From contig JAEUMP010000025.1 in the NCBI GenBank assembly GCA_016791445.1, positions 62,001-126,000 on the forward strand: a DNA stretch of 64,000 nucleotides, written 5' to 3'. A program made the translations under genes and the position numbers. Below, piece by piece: positions 45,957 through 54,119 of this stretch (position 1 is its first letter; each line of letters opens with the position of its first letter). Under the pieces are notes generated by a model. It was not told the DNA's origin. It ran no database searches and saw only the letters and a program-made list of their open reading frames with translations. This DNA is from Hyphomonadaceae bacterium. GTDB lineage: Bacteria; Pseudomonadota; Alphaproteobacteria; Caulobacterales; Aquidulcibacteraceae.

Positions 45957-46107
45957 CCCCTCTCCCGTTCACGGGAGAGGGAAAGATCGCGTCAGCGATC
46001 AGGGTGAGGGCACAGTGGCGCCGAACGAGACTCATCCTGTGAGACCGGGCCCTCACCCTGATCGCCGCTGCGCGTCGATCTCTTCCTCTCCCGCAAGCGG
46101 GAGGGGG
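45957..46107. repeat. Long palindromic intergenic repeat (copy 2)
   Basis: The left hairpin is CCCTCTCCCG/CGGGAGAGGG (45958-45981) and the right hairpin CTCCCGC/GCGGGAG lies near 46088-46103. Between them, GCGATCAGGGTGAGGGC (45995-46011) is perfectly complementary to GCCCTCACCCTGATCGC (46049-46065). The element fills the gap between the SPFH gene and rarD, and its last G-rich arm forms the apparent Shine-Dalgarno of rarD. Confidence 0.85.
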
Positions 46108-46109
46108 GC

Positions 46110-47009
46110 ATGAAGAACGATGCCGACCTTCGCGCCGGCTTCCTCGCCGCATTCGCGGCCTATTCGATCTGGGGCGTGCTGCCGCTCTATCTTAAGCTCG
46201 TGAGCTTTGCGGGGCCGTGGGAGGTGCTGTGCGCGCGCATCCTGTGGAGCATACCTGCCGCGTTCGTGGCGGTGCAGTTCATGGGCGGCTTTGCCGAGAC
46301 GCGCACGGCGCTGGCGCAGAAGGGCGTGCTGCGGGCGCTTGCGTTCTCGTCGGTGTTCATCGCGATCAACTGGGCGATCTATGTCTGGGCGGTGGCCAAT
46401 AACCACGTCATCGAGGCCAGCCTCGCCTATTTCCTCACGCCGCTCGTGAACGTCGCCTTCGGCGTCACGCTGTTCAAGGAACGCATCACAAAGGCGCAGA
46501 CGGGCGCATTGGCGCTCGCCGCCATCGGCATCGCGGTGCAGGCCGCGGCGCTCGGCGCCTTTCCCTGGGTGGCGATCGCCTTGTGCGCGTCGTGGTCTCT
46601 CTACGGGCTTGTGCGCAAGCAGGCGCCGGTGCCGGCGGCGGGCGGGCTGCTCGCGGAAACGCTGATCCTCGCCGCGCCTTCAGCGCTCGGCTTGTGGTGG
46701 GTGTCGACTACTGCGCAGGGCATCACGTTCGATGACTCACCCTCGAACGCGCTCTTGCTCGCCGCATCGGGCCTCGCCACGGCGATCCCGTTGATCCTGT
46801 TTTCCTTCGGCGCGCGGCGGCTGAAATTCTCCACCCTCGGCATGCTGCAGTTCCTCGCGCCCTCGATCCAGTTCTTCATAGGCTGGGCCTATGGCGAACC
46901 GCTGACGCCGCTGCGCATCGCGAGCTTCGCGCTGATCTGGATCGGCCTTGCGATATTCACCGCCGACAATCTCTGGCGCGAACGTCAGCGCGCGGCGCTC
47001 TCCAGCTGA
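46110..47009 (+). CDS. rarD: EamA family transporter RarD
   Basis: A 299-residue inner-membrane protein with ten predicted membrane segments in two EamA halves. The opening [20 protein letters not shown] (residues 9-28) and the [20 protein letters not shown] block are typical of RarD, a DMT-superfamily permease; the transported compound is uncertain. The ATG at 46110 directly follows GGAGGGGGGC contributed by the repeat. The 3' end overlaps the convergent cysteine desulfhydrase gene by 25 bases. Confidence 0.9.
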   Translation: MKNDADLRAGFLAAFAAYSIWGVLPLYLKLVSFAGPWEVLCARILWSIPAAFVAVQFMGGFAETRTALAQKGVLRALAFSSVFIAINWAIYVWAVANNHVIEASLAYFLTPLVNVAFGVTLFKERITKAQTGALALAAIGIAVQAAALGAFPWVAIALCASWSLYGLVRKQAPVPAAGGLLAETLILAAPSALGLWWVSTTAQGITFDDSPSNALLLAASGLATAIPLILFSFGARRLKFSTLGMLQFLAPSIQFFIGWAYGEPLTPLRIASFALIWIGLAIFTADNLWRERQRAALSS

Positions 47010-48079
47010 GCGCGAAGCGCGCCCGCTTCCAGCTGCGCCGTCCACGGCGCGAGATCGAGCCCCTGCCGGGCGATCCACGCATCGTCGAACAGCGTGTCCA
47101 TGTAGCGCTCGCCGCTATCGCACACGAGCGACACGATGCTGCCTTTCTCGCCGCGCGCCTGCATTTCGTGTGCGAGCGTCAGCACGCCGATCATGTTCGT
47201 GCCCGTGGACGTCCCCACGCGGCGCCCCAACAGCTTCGACAGCCACCGCGCGGCCGCGAACGAGGCCGCATCCGGCACGCGCACCATCCGGTCCACCACT
47301 GTCGGCAGGAAGGAGGGCTCCACGCGCGGCCGGCCGATGCCTTCCACACGCCCGGGCGGCAGATCGACGGGCGAGGCGCCCGCGGCGTAGTGATCGAAGA
47401 AGGCCGAGTTCTCGGGATCGACCACGCACAGCTGCGTCGCGCCCGCATAGCAGGTGTTGTAGCGGATGAAGCGGCCAATGGTCGCCGACGTGCCGCCCGT
47501 GCCCGCGCCGACGACGACCCAACGCGGCGTCGGATGCGGTTCGCGCGCCATCTGCGAAAAGAGGCTCTCGGCGATGTTGTTGTTGCCGCGCCAGTCGGTC
47601 GCGCGTTCGGCGTGGGTGAACTGGTCGAGATAGTGCCCGCCCAGACGGTCCGCGAGCGCCTGCGCTTCGGCATAGATCTGCGATGCATTCTCGACGAGGT
47701 GGACCCTGCCGCCGAGGAATTCGATCTCCTCCAGTTTCTTCGGCGCCGTGGTCTTCGGCGCGACCGCGATGAAGGGGAGACCCAAAAGCCGCGCGAAATA
47801 CGCCTCCGAGATTGCGGTGGAGCCGGACGAGGCCTCCACCACCGGCGCGCCTTCGCGCACCCAGCCCGAGCAGATGCCGTAGAGCATCAGCGACCGGGCG
47901 AGACGGTGCTTGAGGCTGCCGGACGGGTGGGTCGATTCGTCCTTGAGATAGACGTCGACGCCATCGAGATGCGGGAGGTCGAGCTTGAGAAGATGTGTGT
48001 CAGCCGATCTGTTGAAGTCGGCCTCGATCTTGCCTATGGCGGCGCAGATCCAGTTTCGACAGGGCAATTGGACGGGCAT
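46985..48079 (-). CDS. Cysteine synthase-like PLP enzyme, L-cysteine desulfhydrase (Cds1) type
   Basis: A 364-residue fold-type II PLP enzyme. The segment [20 protein letters not shown] (14-33) followed by [20 protein letters not shown], with the Schiff-base Lys 57, is characteristic of the Cds1 L-cysteine desulfhydrase branch rather than CysK. PLP phosphate-binding residues are in [13 protein letters not shown]. It would release sulfide, pyruvate and ammonia from cysteine in the cytoplasm. Divergent from the intact metallophosphoesterase gene by 41 bases. Confidence 0.85.
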   Translation of the reverse strand: MPVQLPCRNWICAAIGKIEADFNRSADTHLLKLDLPHLDGVDVYLKDESTHPSGSLKHRLARSLMLYGICSGWVREGAPVVEASSGSTAISEAYFARLLGLPFIAVAPKTTAPKKLEEIEFLGGRVHLVENASQIYAEAQALADRLGGHYLDQFTHAERATDWRGNNNIAESLFSQMAREPHPTPRWVVVGAGTGGTSATIGRFIRYNTCYAGATQLCVVDPENSAFFDHYAAGASPVDLPPGRVEGIGRPRVEPSFLPTVVDRMVRVPDAASFAAARWLSKLLGRRVGTSTGTNMIGVLTLAHEMQARGEKGSIVSLVCDSGERYMDTLFDDAWIARQGLDLAPWTAQLEAGALRAQLESAAR

Positions 48080-48120
48080 GCGGCCTTCCTGCGGCGCCGT
48101 ATCCGGCGCAGGGTGAATCG

Positions 48121-48852
48121 ATGACGGCGGAAACCATCTACTACGCCATCGGCGACGTCCACGGCATGGCCAAAAGCCTGCAGGCGCTGCATGCGCTGAT
48201 CCTTGCCGATCACGAACGGCGCGGCGGCAAGGCCACCGTCATTCACCTGGGCGACTATGTCGATCGCGGCGCCGACAGCCGCGGCGTGATCGAACTCGCC
48301 ATGGCGCTGGAGCACAAGGCCAGCAAGTCCGAGAACCTCGCAGTGCACGCCCTGCTCGGCAATCACGAACAGATGATGCTGGACGCCTTCGACGAGGACA
48401 CGCTGACGGCGGAGGAGCACTGGTTCACAAACGGCGGTTCGGACACGGTGAAGAGCTATCTGCGCGGTCGCGACGGCGCCGACCGGCGCAAGTGGCGCGA
48501 CGCCATCGACCCCGCGCACATCGAGTGGCTGCGCGCCTTGCCCACCATGCTTGTCGACGAGACGCGCAAGCTCGTCTTCGTGCACGCCGGCATTGATCCG
48601 ATCAGCTATCCCGACTGCAAGGACGAGATCCGCATCTGGACGCGCAGCCCGCGCTTCTTCGATCCCGATCGCTGGCCCGACCGCGCCGAACTGGAAGGCA
48701 TCCGCGTCATCCACGGCCACACGCCAACGAGCGATCTCGCGCCCGATGTCGGCCCGCGGCGCATCAATGTCGACACCGGCGCCGTCTATGGCGGTTCGCT
48801 CACCTGTGTCGTGCTCGCGCCCGGCGAGCAGGCGCAGTTTCTGGTGGTGTAG
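48121..48852 (+). CDS. Metallophosphoesterase, serine/threonine phosphatase-like
   Basis: A 243-residue calcineurin-like phosphoesterase with the complete PPP signature set: GDVHG (11-15), GDYVDRG, GNHE, FVHAGI and HGHTP. Two metal ions are therefore expected. Probably a cytoplasmic Ser/Thr or nucleotide phosphatase; target unknown. It is a paralogue of the protein at 30160, where several of these residues are lost. A long repeat separates its stop from the convergent serine hydrolase gene. Confidence 0.9.
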   Translation: MTAETIYYAIGDVHGMAKSLQALHALILADHERRGGKATVIHLGDYVDRGADSRGVIELAMALEHKASKSENLAVHALLGNHEQMMLDAFDEDTLTAEEHWFTNGGSDTVKSYLRGRDGADRRKWRDAIDPAHIEWLRALPTMLVDETRKLVFVHAGIDPISYPDCKDEIRIWTRSPRFFDPDRWPDRAELEGIRVIHGHTPTSDLAPDVGPRRINVDTGAVYGGSLTCVVLAPGEQAQFLVV

Positions 48853-48854
48853 TT

Positions 48855-48978
48855 TCCTCCTCCGTGAGCGCAGCGAAACGGGGGAGGTGGCTCACGCGAA
48901 GCGTGAGACGGAGGGGGCGAGGGCGGCGCCTCCATCCCCCGGCTTCGCCGGGTACTCCCCCCGCAGGCGGGGGAAGAA
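48855..48978. repeat. Hairpin-rich intergenic repeat (copy 3)
   Basis: Several stem-loops in tandem: CTCACGC/GCGTGAG (48891-48907, GAA loop), CCCGGC/GCCGGG (48938-48952) and CCCCCGC/GCGGGGG (48958-48973). The outer TTTCCTCC and GGGGGAAGAAAG ends match the style of copy 4. It lies between two convergent genes. Confidence 0.75.
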
Positions 48979-49013
48979 AGAGGCGTCAGTCATCCACGCG
49001 CCGCCTCGCGTCT

Positions 49014-50129
49014 TCATAAACACGCGTAAACCGCCTCCACCAGCCGTCGCGCGCGCGGGTCGCCCTGCAGGTGATGATCCTGCCGGTTCATTACATAGGC
49101 GCACGACATCTTCGCATCGGGGTCGCCGAGGCCCATGGACCCGCCCCAGCCGGAATGGCCGAGCGTCGACGGGTTCGGGCCGTAGACGCGCTGATCGTTG
49201 CGCATCACGCCCGCCGCGAACGTCACGTTCGTCGGCAGCACCAGATCGGCGCCCGATGCGCGCGCTTTCGTCAGCGCCTCGAATGCGCCGGCGCCGATCA
49301 GCGTTTCGCCATTCAGTTTTCCGCCGCCTGCATAGACATGATAGAGCTGCGCGACCGAAAGCGCGGTGCCGTGGCCGTTCGCGCTCGGGATCTCGATGCG
49401 TCGCCAGAGCGCGCCGCCGCGATCGGGCGCCGACCACTTCGTGAGGAACGCGGCCTTCCGATACTCGTTGACCTCACCGAGTTGCGGCGCGGTCTTCGGC
49501 TTTTGAATTTCCGCGCAACGCTCGTGCTCTTCGTCGGGCAGTCCGATCCAGAAATCGATGCCGTGCGGTTCGCAGAAATCGTCCGCAAGATGCTGGCCGA
49601 GCGATTTGCCGGTCGCGCGCTGCACGATCTCGCCCGCGATGTAGCCCCAGGTCAGCGGATGATAGCCGCTCTGCTTGCCCGGCGGCCACATGGGCGCGAG
49701 CGGCGCGAGCGCTGCAGCGAGCGCCGGCGGATCAAGCCATAGGGCCGGATCGATCGGATCGACGAAGCCCGGCAATCCCGCCTGATGCGAGAGCGCCTGC
49801 GCGAGCGTGACGCCCGCCTTTCCGTTCGCGCCGAATTCCGGCCACACATCCGCGACCGGCGCCTCGTAGTCGAGCGCGCCATTGTCCACGAGCCGTGCGA
49901 TGACGAGCGCACTGATGCCCTTCGTCGTCGAATAGACCGGCGTCAGCGTGTCGGCGTCCCACAGGCGCTCCCTGTTGCGGTCGGCATAGCCGCCCCACAG
50001 CTCCGCGACGGTCTCGCCGTCGACGATGGCGGCGAAACTCGCGCCGAGCTCGACGCCGTCCTCGAAATTCTGCGCGAACGCTTCGGCGACCTTTTCAAAT
50101 CCGGGCGCCACGGAGCCTTGGGTGAACAT
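49014..50129 (-). CDS. Beta-lactamase-fold serine hydrolase (class C/EstB-like)
   Basis: A 371-residue serine hydrolase of the beta-lactamase family. The nucleophile Ser 67 and Lys 70 are in YSTTKGIS. The Tyr 156 motif is SGYHPLTWG, and the third motif is GHSGWGG near the C-terminus. No signal peptide, so likely a cytoplasmic esterase of the EstB type rather than an antibiotic-resistance enzyme. Divergent from creA by 100 bases. Confidence 0.88.
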   Translation of the reverse strand: MFTQGSVAPGFEKVAEAFAQNFEDGVELGASFAAIVDGETVAELWGGYADRNRERLWDADTLTPVYSTTKGISALVIARLVDNGALDYEAPVADVWPEFGANGKAGVTLAQALSHQAGLPGFVDPIDPALWLDPPALAAALAPLAPMWPPGKQSGYHPLTWGYIAGEIVQRATGKSLGQHLADDFCEPHGIDFWIGLPDEEHERCAEIQKPKTAPQLGEVNEYRKAAFLTKWSAPDRGGALWRRIEIPSANGHGTALSVAQLYHVYAGGGKLNGETLIGAGAFEALTKARASGADLVLPTNVTFAAGVMRNDQRVYGPNPSTLGHSGWGGSMGLGDPDAKMSCAYVMNRQDHHLQGDPRARRLVEAVYACL

Positions 50130-50229
50130 GGCGGCGGTTTAGCCGGGAACCGGCACGCTTCGCCAGCGCTTCTTGCGCGACGGCGGGAGAGGGGCCACAT
50201 CGTGGCGCTCGCGCGCGGAGGGAAAGCCC

Positions 50230-50742
50230 ATGTCCGATTTGATGAAGCCGAAGGCTTGGCCAGAGGTATTGAAGGTCGCGGCGCTCTGCGCGTTGCTCGC
50301 GCTCGCGGGATGCGGCCGCAACGAGCGCAATGTGGGCGAGTTCTCCAACGATCTGCTCGGCAACGAGATCAAGGTCGAGGCGCTGCCCGATCCCGCCATT
50401 CCCGGCGTCATCTGCCACATGGCCTATTTCGAGCGCGGCGTGATCGATCGCGCCACGAAGGGCAACTGGTTCGAGGACCCCTCGAACTCCTCCGTCGCGT
50501 GCCAGCGCATCGGGCCGATCGACCTCAAGGGCGTCGACCTCGGCAAGAGCGGCGATGAAATCTTCAGCCAGCGCCTCAGTCTCTTCTTCAAGCGCAACGC
50601 CGTGCGTCGCATCGTCGACCTGCAGAACAAGTCGATCCTCTACGTCTCGCACTCGCGCGAGATCGTGGAGGGCTCCGCGAAGATGAGCATTTCGACGGTC
50701 GTGCTGACGGACGCGGAAGTCGCGGCGGCGCGGGCGCGTTAG
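50230..50742 (+). CDS. CreA family lipoprotein
   Basis: A 170-residue protein with a lipoprotein signal (LALAGC, Cys 28) and the CreA domain: AIPGVICHMAYFERG, then EDPSNSSVACQRIGPI and a FKRNAVRRIVD block. CreA proteins are periplasmic and of unknown function. The ATG at 50230 has GGAGGG seven bases upstream. A repeat separates it from the convergent pdxY. Confidence 0.9.
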   Translation: MSDLMKPKAWPEVLKVAALCALLALAGCGRNERNVGEFSNDLLGNEIKVEALPDPAIPGVICHMAYFERGVIDRATKGNWFEDPSNSSVACQRIGPIDLKGVDLGKSGDEIFSQRLSLFFKRNAVRRIVDLQNKSILYVSHSREIVEGSAKMSISTVVLTDAEVAAARAR

Positions 50743-50755
50743 GCGGGTGCTCTTT

Positions 50756-50875
50756 CCTCCCCCTGACAAGGGGGAGGCAGGAGGGGGTCTGCGCGGGTGT
50801 CCCGCAAAATCCGCAAGACATGACGCTGCGCGACGAACCCCCTCTCGGTCTCCCCCTTGCAGAGGGAGAAGAAAG
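50756..50875. repeat. Hairpin-rich intergenic repeat (copy 4)
   Basis: Starts with CCTCCCCCT/AGGGGGAGG (50756-50777, four-base loop) and ends with a CTCCC/GGGAG stem near 50850-50868. Inner GGAGGGGGT and ACCCCCTC are imperfectly complementary. It fills the gap between convergent creA and pdxY. Confidence 0.75.
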
Positions 50876-50884
50876 CGCCAAGCA

Positions 50885-51715
50885 CTAGCCCGGATAAGCC
50901 TGCGCCGTGGGCCACGTATCGGGGTGTTCGAGCTTTTCCTGCGCCGACACGAGCGCGAGGTGCGGGCCGCCTTCGAGCGCTGAATGCACGATCACATCGT
51001 GCACCGCGCCAGCCGCCGCTTCGAGCGCGACGACCACGCTTTGCCCTAGTGCGCGCCGTGCGACGAAGAGTGCGGTGAAGAGATCGCCGGCGCCTTTCGG
51101 CGCGCCCGGAATCTGCGGCGTCTCGACGAGCCACGTCGCCTGCGGAGAGGCGTAGAGCGTGGCGATCCCTTTCTCGCGCGGCGCCGACGTCACGATGATC
51201 GGCTTGCCGAAGGAGCGCGCGCCGGCATGCGTCGTCTCGAGCGTCGGCAGCTTCGCGTCGGCGAGCGTTTCCATTTCCCAATGGTTCGGGGTGAGCAGGT
51301 CAGCGGCCGGCGCAAGCCGCTTGCGGATCGCCTCGATGATCTCCGGCTTCACGAAGGCGCCCGGCGCATCGCCCATCACCGGATCGCATACATACTGCGC
51401 CGCCGGGTTCGCCGCCCTCACGCGCTTCACCGCTTCGAGCACGACGTCCGCCTGCTCGGGTAAGGCGATGTAGCCGGAGAGGACGTGGCTCACCGACCTC
51501 AGCGCGCCGTCCGCATCCAGCGCCTCGACCATGGACGCAAGCGTCTCCGCCGCCACCGGTCCGCCGCCGGGCGCACCCCGGTCGGGGCGGCGGCCGAGCA
51601 GGGTGGTCGGCAAGGCGATCACCGGAACGCCCAGCCGTTCGAGCGCGAAGGCCGCGACCGAATTGCCCACCCGGGCCCCGGCGACTTGCGATTGGATGGA
51701 GAGGACGGCTTTCAT
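50885..51715 (-). CDS. pdxY: Pyridoxal kinase
   Basis: A 276-residue PfkB/ribokinase-fold kinase that phosphorylates pyridoxal for PLP salvage. It opens with VLSIQSQVAGARVGNSVAAF, typical of PdxY/PdxK, has LLTPNHWEME in the middle and the catalytic base motif KGAGDLFTALF. The ATG at 51715 is chosen from family length; its Shine-Dalgarno is weak. Divergent from the CitE-like gene by 54 bases. Confidence 0.9.
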   Translation of the reverse strand: MKAVLSIQSQVAGARVGNSVAAFALERLGVPVIALPTTLLGRRPDRGAPGGGPVAAETLASMVEALDADGALRSVSHVLSGYIALPEQADVVLEAVKRVRAANPAAQYVCDPVMGDAPGAFVKPEIIEAIRKRLAPAADLLTPNHWEMETLADAKLPTLETTHAGARSFGKPIIVTSAPREKGIATLYASPQATWLVETPQIPGAPKGAGDLFTALFVARRALGQSVVVALEAAAGAVHDVIVHSALEGGPHLALVSAQEKLEHPDTWPTAQAYPG

Positions 51716-51769
51716 GGGTGCGCCGCAGCATTCGCCTGTCGCGGGAAATTTCTCAAGGGAACCGCCCAA

Positions 51770-52651
51770 ATGTCCTCACTGCGCCCCCGCCGGTCCTGCC
51801 TCTACATGCCCGGCGCCAACGCCAAGGCGCTCGACAAGGCGCGAACGCTCCCCGCGGACACGCTGATCTTCGACCTTGAGGATGCCGTTGCCCCCGAGGC
51901 CAAGGCCGACGCCCGCGACGCCATCGTCGCGACTATGGCGGCAGGAGGCTACGGCAAGCGCGAGATCGTCATCCGCGCCAACGCGCTCTCCACGCCCTGG
52001 GGCCATGACGACGTGAAGGCCGCCGCCATCGCCGCGCCCGACGGCGTGCTCTTCCCGAAGATCGACAGCGCCGCCGACATCGAAGCCGCCGACAAGGCGC
52101 TGCGCGATGCGGGCGCGCCGCCGTCCACCGCCATCTGGGTGATGATCGAGACGCCGAAGTCGATCCTCAACATCGGCGAGATCGCCCGCGCCGCCGAGCG
52201 CACGCGCCTGACCACGTTCGTGATGGGCACCAACGATCTCGCCAAGGACATGCGCGCCGCGCAGACGCCGGGCCGCGAAGCCTTCCTCGCCGCGCTGTCG
52301 CTCACCGTGATCGCGGGGCGCGCCTACGGCCTGACGCTCATCGACGGCGTCTACAACGACATCCCCAACACCGAAGGCTTCGAGGCGATCTGCCGGCAGG
52401 GCCTCGCGCTCGGCTTCGACGGCAAGACGCTCATCCATCCGAGCCAGATCGAGACCTGCAACGCGGTCTTCGCGCCGCCGCCGGAGGAAGTCGCCTGGGC
52501 GCGCGGCGTGATCGCGGCATTTGCCGATCCCGCGAATGCGGGCAAGGGCGTGCTGAAGGTAGATGGGAAAATGACGGAACTTCTGCATCTCGAGCAGGCG
52601 AAACGCGTGGTGGCAGTGGCGGAAGCGATCGAGGCGATGGGCGCGTCATGA
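51770..52651 (+). CDS. HpcH/HpaI aldolase/citrate lyase family protein (malyl-CoA lyase or thioesterase type)
   Basis: A 293-residue CitE-type TIM barrel. It shows RRSCLYMPGANAKALDKA near the start, the FDLEDAVAP metal-site motif, VMIETPKSILNI, and KTLIHPSQIE near the C-terminus. In this superfamily are malyl-CoA/beta-methylmalyl-CoA lyases and (3S)-malyl-CoA thioesterase. The coupled mesaconyl-CoA hydratase gene two positions downstream supports a role in the ethylmalonyl-CoA pathway, but which of these reactions it catalyses is open. Stop overlaps the next start (ATGA). Confidence 0.82.
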   Translation: MSSLRPRRSCLYMPGANAKALDKARTLPADTLIFDLEDAVAPEAKADARDAIVATMAAGGYGKREIVIRANALSTPWGHDDVKAAAIAAPDGVLFPKIDSAADIEAADKALRDAGAPPSTAIWVMIETPKSILNIGEIARAAERTRLTTFVMGTNDLAKDMRAAQTPGREAFLAALSLTVIAGRAYGLTLIDGVYNDIPNTEGFEAICRQGLALGFDGKTLIHPSQIETCNAVFAPPPEEVAWARGVIAAFADPANAGKGVLKVDGKMTELLHLEQAKRVVAVAEAIEAMGAS

Positions 52652-53079
52652 AGTGGGCGCCTGTCGATGCGGCGGACATCGGTCACGATGTGATCCTGTT
52701 CGACGGCGACTGCGTCTTGTGCTCGCAAGGCGCGCACTTCGTGCATCATCGGGACAAGGGCATGCGGTTCAAGTTCGCCGCGATCCAGTCGCCTTACGGT
52801 CGTCAGCTCGCGCGGCGCTTTGGCATCGATGCGGACGCACCGGAGACCTATGCAGTCGTCATGGGCGGTCGCGCTTATTTTCGCTCCGATGCGTCGATCC
52901 GGGTTCTGACGGCGCTGCCGGGTTTCGGGTGGGCTGCGGCCTTGCGGGTTTTCCCGCGCCCGTTGCGCGACGCCGTGTATGATCTCATCGCGCGCAATCG
53001 ATATCAGTGGTTTGGCCGGCGCGACCAGTGCTGGGCCGGCGACCCGCAATTCCGGGCGCGCATAGTGGAGACCCCATGA
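52648..53079 (+). CDS. DCC family thiol-disulfide oxidoreductase-like protein (DUF393)
   Basis: A 143-residue protein with the hallmark FDGDCVLC motif (Cys 22 and Cys 25), followed by the KFAAIQSPYGRQLA segment typical of DUF393. A redox role is suggested by the CxxC pair; the partner is unknown. It overlaps both neighbours by four bases, so it is the middle gene of a tightly coupled three-gene operon. Confidence 0.88.
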   Translation: MKWAPVDAADIGHDVILFDGDCVLCSQGAHFVHHRDKGMRFKFAAIQSPYGRQLARRFGIDADAPETYAVVMGGRAYFRSDASIRVLTALPGFGWAAALRVFPRPLRDAVYDLIARNRYQWFGRRDQCWAGDPQFRARIVETP

Positions 53080-54119
53080 CGAAGTCCAATCCCGGCAACT
53101 TCTTCGAGGACTTCCGTATCGGGCAGGTGCTGCGCCACGCAACGCCGCGCACGATCACGAGCGGCGACGTCTCGCTCTACACAGCGCTGACGGGCTCGCG
53201 GTATGCACTTTTCTGCGCGGAGACTTTTGCGGCGGCGGCGGGGCTGCCGCGTGCGCCGGTCGATCCGCTGCTCGCGTTCCACATGGTCTTCGGCAAGACC
53301 GTGCCGGACATCTCGCTCAACGCCGTCGCCAATCTCGGTTATGCGGAAGGGCGGTTCTTCCAACCCGTCTATCCGGGCGATACGCTGACCGCGACGTCGG
53401 AAGTCATCGGCCTCAAGGAAAACGCCAACGGCAAGACGGGCGTCGTCTATGTGCGCACGACCGGTGTGAACCAGCGCGGCGAGACGGCGCTTTCCTATTG
53501 CCGGTGGGTGATGGTCAACAAGCGCGATGCGAGCGCGCCGGCGCCGGAGGCGGTCATACCCAAGCTCGCGGCGTTCGTGGCGGCGGACGATCTCGTCCTG
53601 CCCGCCAATCTCACCTTCGCGGAATGGGACAATGCACTCGCGGGCGCGCCGCATCGCTTCCAGCATTTCCGCGTCGGCGAGAAGATCGACCACGTCGACG
53701 GCATGACAATCGAGGAAGCCGAACACCAGACCGCCACGCGCCTCTACCAGAACACCGCCAAGGTCCATTTCGACGGGCTGGCGCAGCAATCGTCGCGCTT
53801 CGGCAAGCGTCTCATCTACGGCGGTGTGGCGATCTCCACGGCGCGGGCGCTGGCGTTCAACGGTCTCGCCAATGCGGCGTACATGCTCGCGCTCAATGCG
53901 GGGCGTCACGTCAACCCGCTATTCGCCGGCGATACCGTCTATGCGTGGTCGGAAGTGCTCGACGCGGCGGAGTTGAACGAGCGCGCCGGCGCGTTGCGGA
54001 TGCGTCTCGTTGCCACGAAGAACAAGTCCTGCGCCGATCACCCGTACAAGAAAGAGGACGGCGAGTACGATCCCGCCGTCATCCTCGATCTCGACTACTG
54101 GGTCGCGATCCCGCGCTAG
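53076..54119 (+). CDS. Mesaconyl-CoA hydratase-like MaoC protein
   Basis: A 347-residue protein with two hot-dog MaoC-like halves. The opening NPGNFFEDFRIGQVLRHATPR (residues 5-25) and the closely spaced ITSGDVSLYTALTGSR match mesaconyl-CoA hydratase (beta-methylmalyl-CoA dehydratase) of the ethylmalonyl-CoA pathway. Hydratase residues Asp and His of the MaoC type lie in the first half (YPGDTLTATSEV region) and second half (NPLFAGDTVYAWSEV). GGAG six bases before the ATG. Last gene of the CitE-DCC-MaoC operon. Confidence 0.85.
   Translation: MTKSNPGNFFEDFRIGQVLRHATPRTITSGDVSLYTALTGSRYALFCAETFAAAAGLPRAPVDPLLAFHMVFGKTVPDISLNAVANLGYAEGRFFQPVYPGDTLTATSEVIGLKENANGKTGVVYVRTTGVNQRGETALSYCRWVMVNKRDASAPAPEAVIPKLAAFVAADDLVLPANLTFAEWDNALAGAPHRFQHFRVGEKIDHVDGMTIEEAEHQTATRLYQNTAKVHFDGLAQQSSRFGKRLIYGGVAISTARALAFNGLANAAYMLALNAGRHVNPLFAGDTVYAWSEVLDAAELNERAGALRMRLVATKNKSCADHPYKKEDGEYDPAVILDLDYWVAIPR

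Noticed and set aside
49014-50129. Beta-lactam resistance gene
   Set aside because: The motifs fit EstB-like esterases, there is no signal peptide, and a resistance role is not supported.
44358-50875. CRISPR array or insertion sequence as explanation of the repeats
   Set aside because: The four elements are far apart, differ in sequence, have no spacer pattern and no transposase.
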